This document shows, in pieces, positions 29,932 to 39,743 of a DNA stretch of 64,000 bases. The stretch spans positions 1-64,000 of the forward strand of contig JAFGOA010000215.1 in assembly GCA_016926735.1 (NCBI GenBank). Direction: 5' to 3'. The notes beneath the pieces are model-generated. The model ran no database searches. It was not told the origin of the DNA and saw only the letters and a program-made list of their open reading frames with translations. The stretch is from Promethearchaeota archaeon (lineage in GTDB: Archaea > Asgardarchaeota > Lokiarchaeia > Sigyniarchaeales > SOKP01). The stretch's first letter is position 1. Each line of letters opens with the position of its first letter. Position numbers and translations under genes: made by a program.

Positions 29932-31281
29932 ATGGGTGCGGTGATAGCTTATTTTATTTTAATTTTTATTGAAGGTTATGATTTTTCAGTTATAGTTGAT
30001 TTAATGTTTAGCACTAATGAAAATTATGTAAATTTACATTCGCTTATTTTAATAATTAGCATGATGATAATTGTGCAAATATCACATGAAGCAGGATTGT
30101 TTCAATTTATATCTATATATTTGATTAAATTTTCAAAAGGAAAACCAATTCCATTAATGATTATATTATGTTGTGTGACTGTCTTAATTTCAGCGATTCT
30201 TAATAATATTTTAACAGTAATAATTCTAATCCCCCTTACTATAACTATATCAAGAATTCTTAATATAAATCCTACACCTTATATTCTTACCCAAGCTATT
30301 TTGGTAAATGTTGGAGGTACATTATTTTCGATATCTTCAATTCCAAATATTTTAATAGTAACATATGCAGGAATAAGTTTTTTGGATTTTTTAATTAATG
30401 TAGGATTACTATCTTTATTGGTTTTTAGTCTTACTTTAGGATTTTTCATAATTTTATATAAAAAAGAAATGAAAATTCCAGAAGGATCTTTGAATGTTTT
30501 AAAGGAGTATAATGTTTGGAATGTTGTTCAAAGTAAAAAACTCTTATATCTCTCAATGATATCTTTATTATCATTATTTTTTCTATTCATAGTTGTACCT
30601 TCAGATATAATATCCCCTGATATTATAGCTTTAACCTTAGGAGTTTTAATGATAATATTAAGTAAATTAGAACCAAAAGAAATATTCTCTAAAATTGACA
30701 TTGAATTAATCCTTTATTTAATAGGAATCTTTGTTATTGCAGGCTCTCTAGAACTACTTAATGTTTTAGATATTGTAGGAGAATTTATTTCTCAAGTTGG
30801 AGGAGGAGATACATATGTTTTATTATTACTTGTTTTATGGATATCTGCTTTTTTGAGCTCTTCCATTGATAATATTCCTATAACAAAAGTGCTTATTCCT
30901 GTAATCGGTGAAATTCCAGGAATAACATCTGAAACAATAAGAAAAAGATTATATTATTCTCTCGCATTAGGTGCAAATTGGGGGGACAATCTTACACCTC
31001 TTGGTGATAATATCCTTGTTGTAAATATTGCAGAACAGAATAAAAGGCCAATTTCATTCAAACAATTTATGAAGTTAGGATTTGTAACAACTATTTATCA
31101 ATTGTTAATAATAACAATATATTTTACCCTTATTTTTAAATTTATAACAGGTATTATAATTTTATTTGTAATTATTGTTATAATTATTCTTATTTACTTT
31201 TTTATGAAAAAAGGTCCAAAAAAGATAAGAAATAAAACAATAAATACTCTATCTAATCTTAGACATTATATAATTAGGTGA
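29932..31281 (+). CDS. ArsB/NhaD-type (ion transporter superfamily) permease; N-terminus extends upstream of the called ATG
   Basis: Multiple TM helices; SAILNNILTVIILIPLT and SSSIDNIPITKVLIP; ALGANWGDNLTPLGDN; upstream in-frame ILVSNILLLICFISVILLILTEKLNRAVAAL is typical N-terminal helix. Confidence 0.85.
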   Translation: MGAVIAYFILIFIEGYDFSVIVDLMFSTNENYVNLHSLILIISMMIIVQISHEAGLFQFISIYLIKFSKGKPIPLMIILCCVTVLISAILNNILTVIILIPLTITISRILNINPTPYILTQAILVNVGGTLFSISSIPNILIVTYAGISFLDFLINVGLLSLLVFSLTLGFFIILYKKEMKIPEGSLNVLKEYNVWNVVQSKKLLYLSMISLLSLFFLFIVVPSDIISPDIIALTLGVLMIILSKLEPKEIFSKIDIELILYLIGIFVIAGSLELLNVLDIVGEFISQVGGGDTYVLLLLVLWISAFLSSSIDNIPITKVLIPVIGEIPGITSETIRKRLYYSLALGANWGDNLTPLGDNILVVNIAEQNKRPISFKQFMKLGFVTTIYQLLIITIYFTLIFKFITGIIILFVIIVIIILIYFFMKKGPKKIRNKTINTLSNLRHYIIR

Positions 31282-31287
31282 TAATAA

Positions 31288-31923
31288 ATAGTATTCAAAA
31301 GTATTGAAAGAATTAAAAACTCTTTACCCGAAATAGTACATATTGTAATGTTTTACAATAATGGTATAGTATTCCAAACAACATTCTCTCACGATGAGAT
31401 AAATATTCCTAAATTGGGAGAACATATTTCTGAATTATTAAATCAAATTCGGGCTGTTTATACTATCTGTAATATCGAAATACAGAATTATAATAAATTA
31501 ATATTTGAAACCGAAAATATTTCAACAATTGTTCTCAAACTTGGAGAAGATAGTAATATTGCTCTTTTTTTTAAGAATGAGGATACTAAAGAACTTAAAA
31601 TTAAATCAATTCAACGATATCTTAATCGAATTGAAGAACTTATTGATATGGATGCCAAAGAACTGATCCTTCAAGAAATCTTAGTCGAGGAAAATAACAT
31701 TAAAGATCTTCAGATTATTTTAGATTCAAAATATAATGAAATAAAAGAAATTAAATCCGAATTGGGTAATATATCAGAAGAAGAGAATCTTCAAAATTTG
31801 GATACTAAGGTAAGTAAAGAATACGAACAACTTGAAAAAGATTGTAAGAATATAGAAAAAGAAATTTTAAATAAAAAGGAAAAGATTCAAAGTCTGAAAA
31901 AAAAGATGAATGAAGAGAATTAA
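31288..31923 (+). CDS. roadblock-like N-terminal domain plus coiled coil; proposed ATA start at 31288
   Basis: Open frame (ATA)VFKSIERIKNSLPEIVHIVMFYNNGIVFQTTF..., GGTGAT at 31277-31282; called ATG 31348 is internal to the domain. Confidence 0.65.
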   Translation: MVFKSIERIKNSLPEIVHIVMFYNNGIVFQTTFSHDEINIPKLGEHISELLNQIRAVYTICNIEIQNYNKLIFETENISTIVLKLGEDSNIALFFKNEDTKELKIKSIQRYLNRIEELIDMDAKELILQEILVEENNIKDLQIILDSKYNEIKEIKSELGNISEEENLQNLDTKVSKEYEQLEKDCKNIEKEILNKKEKIQSLKKKMNEEN

Positions 31924-31951
31924 AATCTAGAATTTAAAAATCTTATATCTA

Positions 31952-33178
31952 TTATTTAAGATAATTTCGAATAGATGATAACGTGAAAATTATAATTGAG
32001 CATCCCATTATTATAAAAGTTATTTTAATATTATATAAAAAAATTAATCCAAACATGGGTATAATAATACCTGGTATCATTTTTATCATATTTAGTACAC
32101 TAAAACTTAAGGCTCTATTCTCTCCATCAAGTTCCTTATTAAATTGATTTAAAAAAAAGATATATCTAGAGAATCCTAATCCAAGAATAATGATAATTAT
32201 AATAAGATTCAATGGAATAGAGGAAATGATTCCTAATATAACAAAAAGAATTCCTAAGAAAAGAGTTACCAATAAAAGTGCATGTTTTGAATTAATTATC
32301 TTTTTTTTAGATATTATGTACGTAAAAAATACCTCTGAGAAAATAATCATAGCTTCTATAAAACCATAGTATATCAATGATATCTTTAATTCTATTAAAA
32401 GATAAAATTGATAATTTATATATAATGAAAAAATAATAATTTCAATTATTAATATCTCTTTTAATAATATTTTTATAATGTTACTCTTTCCAAGAATCTT
32501 TAAACCTAATTTAATTTGTTTAATGAAATTTTTTCTATTTTTAATCTTCAAAGGTTTTAGCTTTTCCTTTATTGTAAATGCTATTATTAAACTGATAAAA
32601 TAAGGAAGACTCATTAATATTACAACAGCTTGTAATGAAATAAGGGAACCTATTAATGACCCTATAGGTGAAGAAATAATTATTCCTATAAGAAAAATAT
32701 TACTTGATTTCCCTATTGTTTTTGAAAATTCCTTCTCTAGTCTTTGATATTTCATTGAATCATGCAATAATGCTTCTGTAGATCCAGATATAAGAGCGGT
32801 TCCTAATGCAAAAAATGTTTCACCAATATAAAAAAAATAAATATTAATAAGTAATCCATATATCAATGCCCCAATTGTGCTAAAGAAGCTTGCTAATATA
32901 AGACTCTTTCTTTTACCAAAATAATCCGCAATCATTCCACAAGGAATTTCAAGAATAAATATCAATAAATAATGATAACTTTGTAAGATATTATAGTCTA
33001 TCAAAGTGAATTTTGCATAATTTAAATAAAAGGGTACAATTACTCCTGAGAGAAAATAAAATCCAATAAAAAATTGAAATATAAAGATTTTCCTTATATT
33101 TATAATATATAATTTACTAATTTTTTTTGTTTGCTCTGAAATTATATGTTGATTTTCTAAATCTTCTAAAACAATCAA
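31952..33178 (-). CDS. MFS transporter
   Basis: about 12 TM helices, MIADYFGKRKSLILAS between TM2 and TM3. Confidence 0.85.
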   Translation of the reverse strand: MIVLEDLENQHIISEQTKKISKLYIINIRKIFIFQFFIGFYFLSGVIVPFYLNYAKFTLIDYNILQSYHYLLIFILEIPCGMIADYFGKRKSLILASFFSTIGALIYGLLINIYFFYIGETFFALGTALISGSTEALLHDSMKYQRLEKEFSKTIGKSSNIFLIGIIISSPIGSLIGSLISLQAVVILMSLPYFISLIIAFTIKEKLKPLKIKNRKNFIKQIKLGLKILGKSNIIKILLKEILIIEIIIFSLYINYQFYLLIELKISLIYYGFIEAMIIFSEVFFTYIISKKKIINSKHALLLVTLFLGILFVILGIISSIPLNLIIIIIILGLGFSRYIFFLNQFNKELDGENRALSFSVLNMIKMIPGIIIPMFGLIFLYNIKITFIIMGCSIIIFTLSSIRNYLK

Positions 33179-33657
33179 ATATATCCCCTGCTTAAGGTTA
33201 TTCTTAATTAAAATAATTGATTATGAAAAAATATGAGATGATTTCCCTTTTATCTTCCTAATTTTAGTAGAATATTCAAAATTAACTAAATAATTAAATG
33301 AAGATTTTAATAGATGCTAGAAGAACAAATTAAATATGATCTACTAGCTTTAATTTTAAGTAATGTATAATGTCAAGTACTTATTATAAAACAATAGTAT
33401 TTATTCTTCATAAGAAATTACACTTAATAATGATCTTTAGTGATTGAGTGAAAATGTTGTTTCTATTCTCAATATTTATAGAAATAATTAATATATATAA
33501 TTATTTGCTTTTCTTCTCTAATTTAAAACAATAGTTTTCAAAGATATTCTATGATTTCAAAGATATTATTGTTTAATTTTAATTTTTTCATTAAAAAAAG
33601 TTTTATAATTAAAAATTAAAGATAAAAAAAATTTATGTTGATGATATCAATCAGTTC

Positions 33658-34521
33658 TTATTCAGATGATTTAGTTTTATTATTTTTTAAAATAAAATAT
33701 AATGCCCCTAATTCTCCATTAATTTCAGATAACTCACTAACAGATTCATAGTTTTGATTGTAAATACCTATTAAAGAAAATCCTCCTAATGAAGTCAATT
33801 GTTTGAAATCTTCAAATGTCCATAATCTCAAGTTATGAATTTCTTTTATTTCTTTTTTTTTGCCATTTTCTCTAATAGTCATCTGAAAATCAATTTCTCG
33901 GATTTTTTTTTCTATATCATATCTTTTAATAATCCATTGAGCTTTTATATCTATATTATCTTCTTTAATATACCATATATCATCTTTTTTGATTTCATTT
34001 TGAATATTTTCACATTTGCAACTAATCTCGGCGATATAAATTCCCCCATCTCTTAAGGATTTATTCATGGTTTTAAAATGAGAAATAATATCTTCGTCTG
34101 TTCTTAAATATCCCAAACTATTAATGCAAATAAATGCTGCGTCTGATTCTTTTTTAAATATTTTATTTCTCATATCTCCAGTTATGACTTTATAATTATT
34201 CCTTATTTCGATGTTTTTTTGTAATCTTTGATCACAATATTTTATCATTTTCTTACTAATATCATATCCTTTTATATAATAACCATGATTTGCAAATTTT
34301 TCTATAAATATCCCAGAACCACACGCAGGTTCTATAATCCTTTTAACATCAAAATTACAATATAATCTAAATATAGATCTGAAAAATTCAAAATCATTAT
34401 CAATATTTCTTTTAAACACCAAATCATAATATTTTGGTAATTCATAGAACCTATATTGTTCACTATTTCCTAATTTATTATTTTCTAAACTTACATTACT
34501 TTTTGTTTCTGTAATACTCAA
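33658..34521 (-). CDS. class I SAM-dependent methyltransferase
   Basis: IIEPACGSGIFIEKFANHGYYIKGYDISKKMIKYC. Confidence 0.85.
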   Translation of the reverse strand: MSITETKSNVSLENNKLGNSEQYRFYELPKYYDLVFKRNIDNDFEFFRSIFRLYCNFDVKRIIEPACGSGIFIEKFANHGYYIKGYDISKKMIKYCDQRLQKNIEIRNNYKVITGDMRNKIFKKESDAAFICINSLGYLRTDEDIISHFKTMNKSLRDGGIYIAEISCKCENIQNEIKKDDIWYIKEDNIDIKAQWIIKRYDIEKKIREIDFQMTIRENGKKKEIKEIHNLRLWTFEDFKQLTSLGGFSLIGIYNQNYESVSELSEINGELGALYFILKNNKTKSSE

Positions 34522-34539
34522 AAACCTCTAAAATTTATC

Positions 34540-35100
34540 CTATTTAATATTAATTATCTTTTTCTCTTTCTTTGGAATTTCTTTTTTAGGTATTATAATC
34601 TTTAAAATACCTTTCTCTAAGGTAGCATCTACATTTTCTTCATCAATCTCATTAGGTAGGCTGAAACAACGATAATATTTTGCAGAACGATATTCTTTTC
34701 TTACTATATCTCCCTTATCTTCTTGGTTTTTTATTTCCTTTATTTCTCCTTTTATTTCAAGATTTCCATCTATTAAAGATATTTCAATATCTTCCTTATC
34801 TAATCCAGGTAATTCGGCTGTTAAATTAAAATTTTTATCATCTTCTATAATATTGGCTAGGGGGGTCCGAAATATTGGTAGATTATTATGTAATTGGAGT
34901 TGTAATGTAGGAGAGATATTTCTGTTAAAGGGATAAAACCATTCATTAAAAAAATTTCGATGAAGGTTATCAAAAAGTTGATCCATATTTTGAAATAAAG
35001 AAAAAGGATTTGCTCTTCTGATAAAAAACTCTTTTTTTTCTTTTGTATCTTCTTGAGAGTTTGAGCTATCTTTCTTTATCTTTATCTTTTTTTCATCCAT
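34540..35100 (-). CDS. Hsp20/alpha-crystallin small heat shock protein
   Basis: PLANIIEDDKNFNLTAELPGLDKEDIEISLIDGNLEIKGE...RCFSLPNEIDEENVDATLEKGILKIIIPK. Confidence 0.93.
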   Translation of the reverse strand: MDEKKIKIKKDSSNSQEDTKEKKEFFIRRANPFSLFQNMDQLFDNLHRNFFNEWFYPFNRNISPTLQLQLHNNLPIFRTPLANIIEDDKNFNLTAELPGLDKEDIEISLIDGNLEIKGEIKEIKNQEDKGDIVRKEYRSAKYYRCFSLPNEIDEENVDATLEKGILKIIIPKKEIPKKEKKIINIK

Positions 35101-35263
35101 TTTAATTCTCTTTATTTTTTACTTTAAATTATCTGAATTATAATTATTATTGATCTAAACAAAGTATTTAAACGTTGTCATATGAAAACTTATGATCAGA
35201 TCGATACATTTTTAAACTTTATTAATATTTAATTATACTATAGAAAATATATTTTTCATTTAG

Positions 35264-35848
35264 GTGAATGTAATAACAGAAAAGAAACTAAAGAATAAGA
35301 CTAATTTTTTAGGTTTTAGGCTCTCTGAAAAGTTATTATTAAAATTAGATATTATTGCTAATCAAGAAAATAAAACTCGAGGATTAATTGCAAAAGAAGC
35401 TGTAAAACAATGGATCAATATCAAACAATATGAGGCCGGTAATGAAATGATTACAATCCCGAAAAAATTATTTTTAGATTTAATTGAATCTCATAGTGAA
35501 GAATCATTAGATAATATAACTGGGAAGATGGTTGTTTTATTATCTGATTTTATCAAATTCATATTTAATAAACCTTTAAATATAAAAACATTAGAAGATT
35601 ATGCTGTTTTTTCATCTAATTTTTTTGGGAAAAAAGGACTAAGATGGTTCAATAATATCGATGTAAAAATAGAGAATGGTTTTTATATCTTTAGAGGATT
35701 GCATGATTTAGGAGAAAATTTTTCATTCTTTTTTGTGAAAATTTACAGAAAATTACTATCTGAACATTTTAATTTCGATTTTATTACAAAAATAGAAGAA
35801 TCATCACCATTTCTTATTAATCTAAAATTTAAATACAAAAATGATTAA
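35264..35848 (+). CDS. ribbon-helix-helix domain regulator (alternative start ATA 35273)
   Basis: FLGFRLSEKLLLKLDIIANQENKTRGLIAKEAVKQWI. Confidence 0.7.
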   Translation: MNVITEKKLKNKTNFLGFRLSEKLLLKLDIIANQENKTRGLIAKEAVKQWINIKQYEAGNEMITIPKKLFLDLIESHSEESLDNITGKMVVLLSDFIKFIFNKPLNIKTLEDYAVFSSNFFGKKGLRWFNNIDVKIENGFYIFRGLHDLGENFSFFFVKIYRKLLSEHFNFDFITKIEESSPFLINLKFKYKND

Positions 35849-35880
35849 AAATATTATTCAATAAAAAAAAATCGTTAAGG

Positions 35881-37062
35881 GTGTTAAGAATTAGTTTAAG
35901 AGGTTTATTTTTCTTTAGGTTTGATCAAAGAATTGGACCTTCTATAATTTTTAAATTACCAATAGATTTCGATAATACAGTTATTTCAAAACTACTATCA
36001 TTAATGGATTTAGAGGAAGAAAACATCTTTATTCATTCATTTGAAAATTATAAAAGTATCAACTTAATATTTAATATAGAGAGCAAATATACAAGAGGAA
36101 ATAAAGAGACACTTCAAATTTCATTAGTAATTGATAGAGATTCTAAAATAGATGAGAGCTTCTTAGAAAAACTCCTTGTGAAATTTATCAGATCAATTAA
36201 AGAAATAACAGATTTGGATAACTTCTTCTTTTCTATTTCTACTGAACATGAAAAACACTTTCAAATACAAGAACAATTGATTTTATTATTTCAAACATTT
36301 TATCAATCTACTAAAACAACAATAGATATTTTAATTGAGAAAGAACATGAATATCAAACTTTATTTGAAAACGCTAGAGATGCTATAATACTGTTTGATA
36401 TTAATTCATTTGAAATAATAGATATGAATAGTTATACTGAAACAATATTTGATCTACCAAAAAATAAAATCTTAGAACAAAAAATTACTGAACTTTTAAA
36501 AATCAAAGAACATGAAATATTTAAAAATAAATTACTTAAATTAAGTTCAGAAGAATTTTCTGAATTTATTGAATTAAACTTCAAAAATAATAGAGGACGA
36601 GAAATCTTTCTTGAAATAAATGCTAATAGTATAGGTGAGAAAAAAAAAAATATAATCCAAATTGTAATTAGAGATATAACTAAAAGAACACTTCTTCAAA
36701 TTGCGTTAAATGAACGTTTAAAAGAACTAAACGCATTATATAAACTTTCAAAATTGATGGACAAAAAGAATTATTCAATACATCAAATCTTGGATAAATG
36801 CTTGATCATTATACAAAATGCTATGAAATTTCCTCATATTGCGCGTGTTAGAATTCTATTTAATAAGGAAGTATGGATTAGTAATGATTTTAAAGAAACT
36901 GAGTGGAAAATATCTACTCATATTAAAATATACAATAAATTATTAGATCTCGAAGTTTTTTATATTGAAGAAAAAGAATTTTTAGAAGAAAAATTGACTT
37001 TTTTATTTGAATTTGCTCATAGATTAAGATTATCCATATTAAATAAGATTGGAGTCCTCTAG
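35881..37062 (+). CDS. PAS-domain protein with Asgard-type longin-like N-terminal region (alternative start ATT 35890)
   Basis: GLFFFRFDQRIGPSIIFKLP N-terminal region; PAS: YQTLFENARDAIILFDINSFEIIDMN...FLEINANSIGEKKKNIIQIVIRDITKR. Confidence 0.7.
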   Translation: MLRISLRGLFFFRFDQRIGPSIIFKLPIDFDNTVISKLLSLMDLEEENIFIHSFENYKSINLIFNIESKYTRGNKETLQISLVIDRDSKIDESFLEKLLVKFIRSIKEITDLDNFFFSISTEHEKHFQIQEQLILLFQTFYQSTKTTIDILIEKEHEYQTLFENARDAIILFDINSFEIIDMNSYTETIFDLPKNKILEQKITELLKIKEHEIFKNKLLKLSSEEFSEFIELNFKNNRGREIFLEINANSIGEKKKNIIQIVIRDITKRTLLQIALNERLKELNALYKLSKLMDKKNYSIHQILDKCLIIIQNAMKFPHIARVRILFNKEVWISNDFKETEWKISTHIKIYNKLLDLEVFYIEEKEFLEEKLTFLFEFAHRLRLSILNKIGVL

Positions 37063-37200
37063 AAAAGATTTTATATAATAAAAATTTGATATTAAGCTAA
37101 TCTAATTAATCCTATTGTCTTTTAATAATAAATTTTAAACTAAATTTTTATAAGGATATCTAATATTAAATATATTTATTCTATAGAAAATGAAAAAATT

Positions 37201-38130
37201 ATGAAAAAACAATATTTAATTTCTGTAAGTATAATTATTACAATTATTATTATATTAGGAATCATATATTACAATGATATATTAACCTTTTTTAATATTA
37301 CTAGTGAATTAAATAAACTAAAAGTTAATTTAATTATCATTAATTTATTGGTTTATGTTATAAGAACATTATTAATAAAACTAATCAATATTTTGTTAAA
37401 ATATAAAATGTTGAGATTTTTAATTACTTTTCTCTTGAATATTATATGGATTGGATTTCTATTTTGGCTAATTTTTATCCTATCTCCTGAGTTAGGTATA
37501 GCAATTGTGTCTTTTCTAATTGTATCGATATCTCTAACATTTAAAGATAGAATTAGTAACATAACATCTAGCATAATGATATTAGTATCAAAATCTATAG
37601 ATATTGGTGATTTAATTGAAACAAATAATTATCAAGGAATTGTGTCTAAAATAACATTAAATTATACAAAATTGGTAGATTTTTCAGGAATTGAAATATT
37701 TTTACCTAATATAAATATATACAATGCATCTATTAAGAGATTCACTCAAAATATATCACGATTATCTGAAGAAAAAGATTATGAATTGCATGACTATATT
37801 AAAATCTTTCAAGATCTTATAACATTTAAAGAGGAAAAATTCACTCGATATATTAAGACTGTAGAAATTCCTTACAGTTTCATAAACAAGGAATTAAATG
37901 AACAATTAACGATTCCTTTTGATAAATATACACAATTGCTAGGAATCAGACCATTTGCTTATGCAAATTATACAAATTTTAACCGTCTTAATTTTACTTT
38001 ACAACTATTATCTAAAGATCCTAATATGATAATAACATATAAAAATCAATTTATGAAAGACATATTATATGAATTGGCATCAGAAAAAATAATGTTTAAT
38101 TCCAATTTAAATAATTTGGAGGAAGAATAA
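37201..38130 (+). CDS. MscS-family mechanosensitive channel protein
   Basis: TM segments followed by LTFKDRISNITSSIMILVSKSIDIGDLIETNNYQGIVSKITLNYTKLVDFSGIEIFLPN. Confidence 0.75.
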   Translation: MKKQYLISVSIIITIIIILGIIYYNDILTFFNITSELNKLKVNLIIINLLVYVIRTLLIKLINILLKYKMLRFLITFLLNIIWIGFLFWLIFILSPELGIAIVSFLIVSISLTFKDRISNITSSIMILVSKSIDIGDLIETNNYQGIVSKITLNYTKLVDFSGIEIFLPNINIYNASIKRFTQNISRLSEEKDYELHDYIKIFQDLITFKEEKFTRYIKTVEIPYSFINKELNEQLTIPFDKYTQLLGIRPFAYANYTNFNRLNFTLQLLSKDPNMIITYKNQFMKDILYELASEKIMFNSNLNNLEEE

Positions 38131-39006
38131 ATGGCATATTTTAGCACTGATTTAGAAGCATTTATTGTTATAATTATTATAGTTATAATATATTATATAA
38201 TTGGTAAAGTATTATCCAGTTTAATAAATAAACTTGATAGGTTAAATAGACGACAAAAAGTTATTCCCCCCTTTATATATAATTTATTGTCATTGATTCT
38301 GATCCTTTTTTTAGTTTTTAATGGATTTCCTATATTTGAGTCAATTGATCAACAATATTTGGGTGTTTTAATTGCTTCAGTTAGTACAGCAATAGCATTT
38401 GCTACAAGTGGAGTATTTTCAAATCTTATTTCCGGATTAGTATTATTATTAATTCATCCTTTTGATCTAGGAGATTTCATTGGGATAAAAGGAGATATTG
38501 GAATAGTTAGATCTATTCAACTTACTAGAACGATAATAGAAACAACAGATAATATTTTAATTGAAAAATCTAATAATGAACTTATTTCTTCTAATATAAC
38601 TAATTATTCTATTGGACTAAAAAAAGTAAAAAAAATGAATATTTTAAGACAAGATATTTTGAATAAAGGTTCAACTGTCTTAGATATAAAAGATAATACA
38701 ATAGAAGAAGACAAATCTATTCAAAATAAGATAAATTCATGGATAAAGACAGTCAGATCTAAGAAAATTCATAATTATTTTTTTAATATGCATTTTCCAT
38801 ATATAGGTTTTGATGAAAAAATTAAAAAAGTAAATGATATAGCCATATTATATAAATCAGAATTTGAATTTCAACCTACTTATTTTATTTTTACTTTTGA
38901 TGCTTTTATAACTGTTCGATTTAGAATATTAACTGATGATGCTGAAAAGATCCTTGAATTTCAACCGAAATTTGCAGAAGAGATTGCACGAATTATCGCT
39001 GAATAA
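38131..39006 (+). CDS. MscS-family mechanosensitive channel protein (tandem paralog)
   Basis: AFATSGVFSNLISGLVLLLIHPFDLGDFIGIKGDIGIVRSIQLTRTIIETTDNILI; starts immediately after previous stop. Confidence 0.8.
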   Translation: MAYFSTDLEAFIVIIIIVIIYYIIGKVLSSLINKLDRLNRRQKVIPPFIYNLLSLILILFLVFNGFPIFESIDQQYLGVLIASVSTAIAFATSGVFSNLISGLVLLLIHPFDLGDFIGIKGDIGIVRSIQLTRTIIETTDNILIEKSNNELISSNITNYSIGLKKVKKMNILRQDILNKGSTVLDIKDNTIEEDKSIQNKINSWIKTVRSKKIHNYFFNMHFPYIGFDEKIKKVNDIAILYKSEFEFQPTYFIFTFDAFITVRFRILTDDAEKILEFQPKFAEEIARIIAE

Positions 39007-39173
39007 TTTTTTTTCTTTTCTTTTTTTTAGCATAATACATAATTTATAGATTATAGATTTTTTTAAAGAATTCAAATTATTGATATAAAGTGAATAAAAA
39101 TTAATTAAAATTTATAATACAAATTATTTTATAGATTGTAAAACATAATACTTAGATTGTTATTAAATTAAAG

Positions 39174-39737
39174 GTGATAAAAATAACAGAAAAAATACAA
39201 AAAACAAACTACAGAACTACAAATTTACTAGTAGGACTAATATTGGTATTTATAGCAATAATTGCGTTGTTTTATCCTGATATTACTAATCAAATTGTAA
39301 TAGTTATTCTTTCAATGGGTTTATTATTCATTGGTACAGCAAGAGTAGTGAATGCAGTATCAAAAGGAGAATTTAAAAATATTGACGTAGAGGCACGATT
39401 TCTTTCAGGAGTAATAGCAATAATAGTTGGAATCACTGCAATAATAACGATTATCCGGGATACCGGATTAGCTCTTGATATTTGGTATTATTTATTAGCT
39501 ACTGCTCTTTTAATTATCGGATTATCCAGGATAATTGTTGGATTAAAAATGAAAGAAGAAGTTGAAAAATGGTTTAAATATTATACTTTATTTACAGGCA
39601 TAGCAACTATCATATTTTCGATTATAGTTTATATAATTCCAGAAGCTGGTGGTATATATATTGTTGTATTAATATCATTATCATTATTGCTGAATGGAGT
39701 CCATAAGATAATTCTTAGTATTATAGGTCCAAAATAA
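39174..39737 (+). CDS. DUF308/HdeD-like membrane protein (alternative start ATA 39183)
   Basis: Six hydrophobic helices in pairs, LLVGLILVFIAIIALFYPDITNQIVIVILSMGLLFIGTARVVNAV. Confidence 0.65.
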   Translation: MIKITEKIQKTNYRTTNLLVGLILVFIAIIALFYPDITNQIVIVILSMGLLFIGTARVVNAVSKGEFKNIDVEARFLSGVIAIIVGITAIITIIRDTGLALDIWYYLLATALLIIGLSRIIVGLKMKEEVEKWFKYYTLFTGIATIIFSIIVYIIPEAGGIYIVVLISLSLLLNGVHKIILSIIGPK

Positions 39738-39743
39738 TTATTT

